A model generated the notes under the pieces. The model had not been told where the DNA came from and did no database searches. It was given only the letters and a program-made list of their open reading frames with translations. From the NCBI GenBank assembly GCA_949752795.1, contig CATKHW010000365.1, forward strand, positions 868,001-932,000: 64,000 nt of DNA. Reading direction: 5' to 3'. This document shows positions 63,882 through 64,000 of this stretch, piece by piece; within the stretch, counting starts at the first letter, position 1, and every line of letters starts with the position of its first letter. Both the position numbers and the translations under genes were made by a program. The stretch is from Hyperoodon ampullatus. Lineage: Eukaryota; Chordata; Mammalia; Artiodactyla; Ziphiidae.

Positions 63882-64000
63882 GCATACAAGGACCTCAACT
63901 TGGATACACCTTAAGTATCCCAGAAAATATAAACATGGTTCAAAAAATTGTGGTACTTACGTACGATGGAATATCCCTCAGCCATGAAATCAATGTCATA
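63882..64000 (+). mobile_element. L1 ORF2 remnant, copy cut by the window edge
   Basis: Beginning of the last L1-derived segment; it includes the YDGISLSHEIN-coding stretch and stops before the ORF2 stop codon. It corresponds to 1282-1400 of unit 1. Confidence 0.7.

Larger units (their letters stand above)
1..64000 (+). repeat. Satellite DNA array, 1,739-bp unit, about 36.8 copies
   Basis: The sequence at position 1 (TAAGAATCTTAAAACC) recurs at 1740, 3479, 5218 and so on to 62601, always in the same orientation, and everything between recurs with it. Single-base indels give units of 1,738 bp (27, 32, 36), 1,737 bp (29) and 1,740 bp (33); all others are 1,739 bp. KpnI (GGTACC, 1637 in unit 1), SacI (GAGCTC, 717) and SpeI (ACTAGT, 1735) appear to cut once per unit; the SpeI site before unit 4 is lost (ACTGGT). 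The unit length and the L1-derived third of the unit fit the common cetacean satellite as I remember it. The family name is inference; the array structure is seen directly. The array runs off both ends of the window. Confidence 0.98.
62601..64000 (+). repeat. Satellite monomer 37, cut by the window edge
   Basis: First 1,400 bp of a unit, ending inside the L1 ORF2 remnant. Palindrome 63506-63579 with one mismatch. Shares AATGACGCAC with unit 33. Private GGCACATCTTCG, AAGAAACGCAAG, AACTGCTTCTC and GAAAATTGAAAATC. Confidence 0.97.

Noticed and set aside
1..64000. Whole array as an assembly artefact from copying one monomer
   Set aside because: Neighbouring units carry different, non-random variant combinations, private mutations and indels, which a copied consensus would lack. 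Local block-copy errors (units 8-19, 27-30) still need spanning reads to exclude.

Overview
The whole 64 kb window is one uninterrupted tandem array of a single satellite DNA. The repeat unit is 1,739 bp. With the unit phased at position 1, there are 36 complete units plus a 1,400-bp partial 37th, all head-to-tail on the same strand. There is no single-copy sequence, no host gene, no RNA gene and no unrelated insertion between units. Unit length stays within 1,737-1,740 bp, changed only by single-base indels in units 13, 27, 29, 32, 33 and 36. By eye the copies differ from each other by a few percent at most.

Organism: this is mammalian heterochromatin, most likely from a cetacean. About one third of each unit (roughly offset 1282 through the unit end to offset 132 of the next) is a decayed L1 (LINE-1) 3' end. 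It comprises the C-terminus of ORF2, its stop codon, the 3' UTR and an A-rich tail, and it resembles the artiodactyl/cetacean L1 type. A 1.7-1.8 kb tandem repeat is what is known of the 'common cetacean satellite', which is shorter in dolphins. On length this points to a whale outside the dolphin group. The species assignment is inference from repeat length and L1 type; no database comparison was possible.

Layout of one unit (offsets): 1-114, end of the L1 3' UTR; 115-132, A-rich tail; 133 to about 1226, sequence I do not recognise, with a 74-bp spacerless perfect palindrome at 906-979; 1227 to about 1281, junction zone; 1282-1508, L1 ORF2 C-terminal remnant ending in TAA; 1509-1739, L1 3' UTR. 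The palindrome (two 37-bp arms, no loop) recurs 37 times at about 1,739-bp intervals. It looks perfect in 33 copies. The four damaged copies all lie in the last 10 kb.

Higher-order structure: shared variants show that the array grew by multi-unit block duplication. Units 8-13 are repeated as units 14-19 (a six-unit, 10,434-bp period). Units 1-2 match 5-6, and 31 and 33 match 35 and 37 (four-unit period). Units 27-28 match 29-30 (two-unit period). Units 32-37 carry more private changes and indels than the rest, and unit 36 has a dense mutation cluster.

No protein-coding gene is supported. The many short open frames repeat only because the satellite repeats. The features most worth pursuing are the periodic perfect palindrome, the mirror-image variants in its arms, and the L1-derived origin of part of the monomer.
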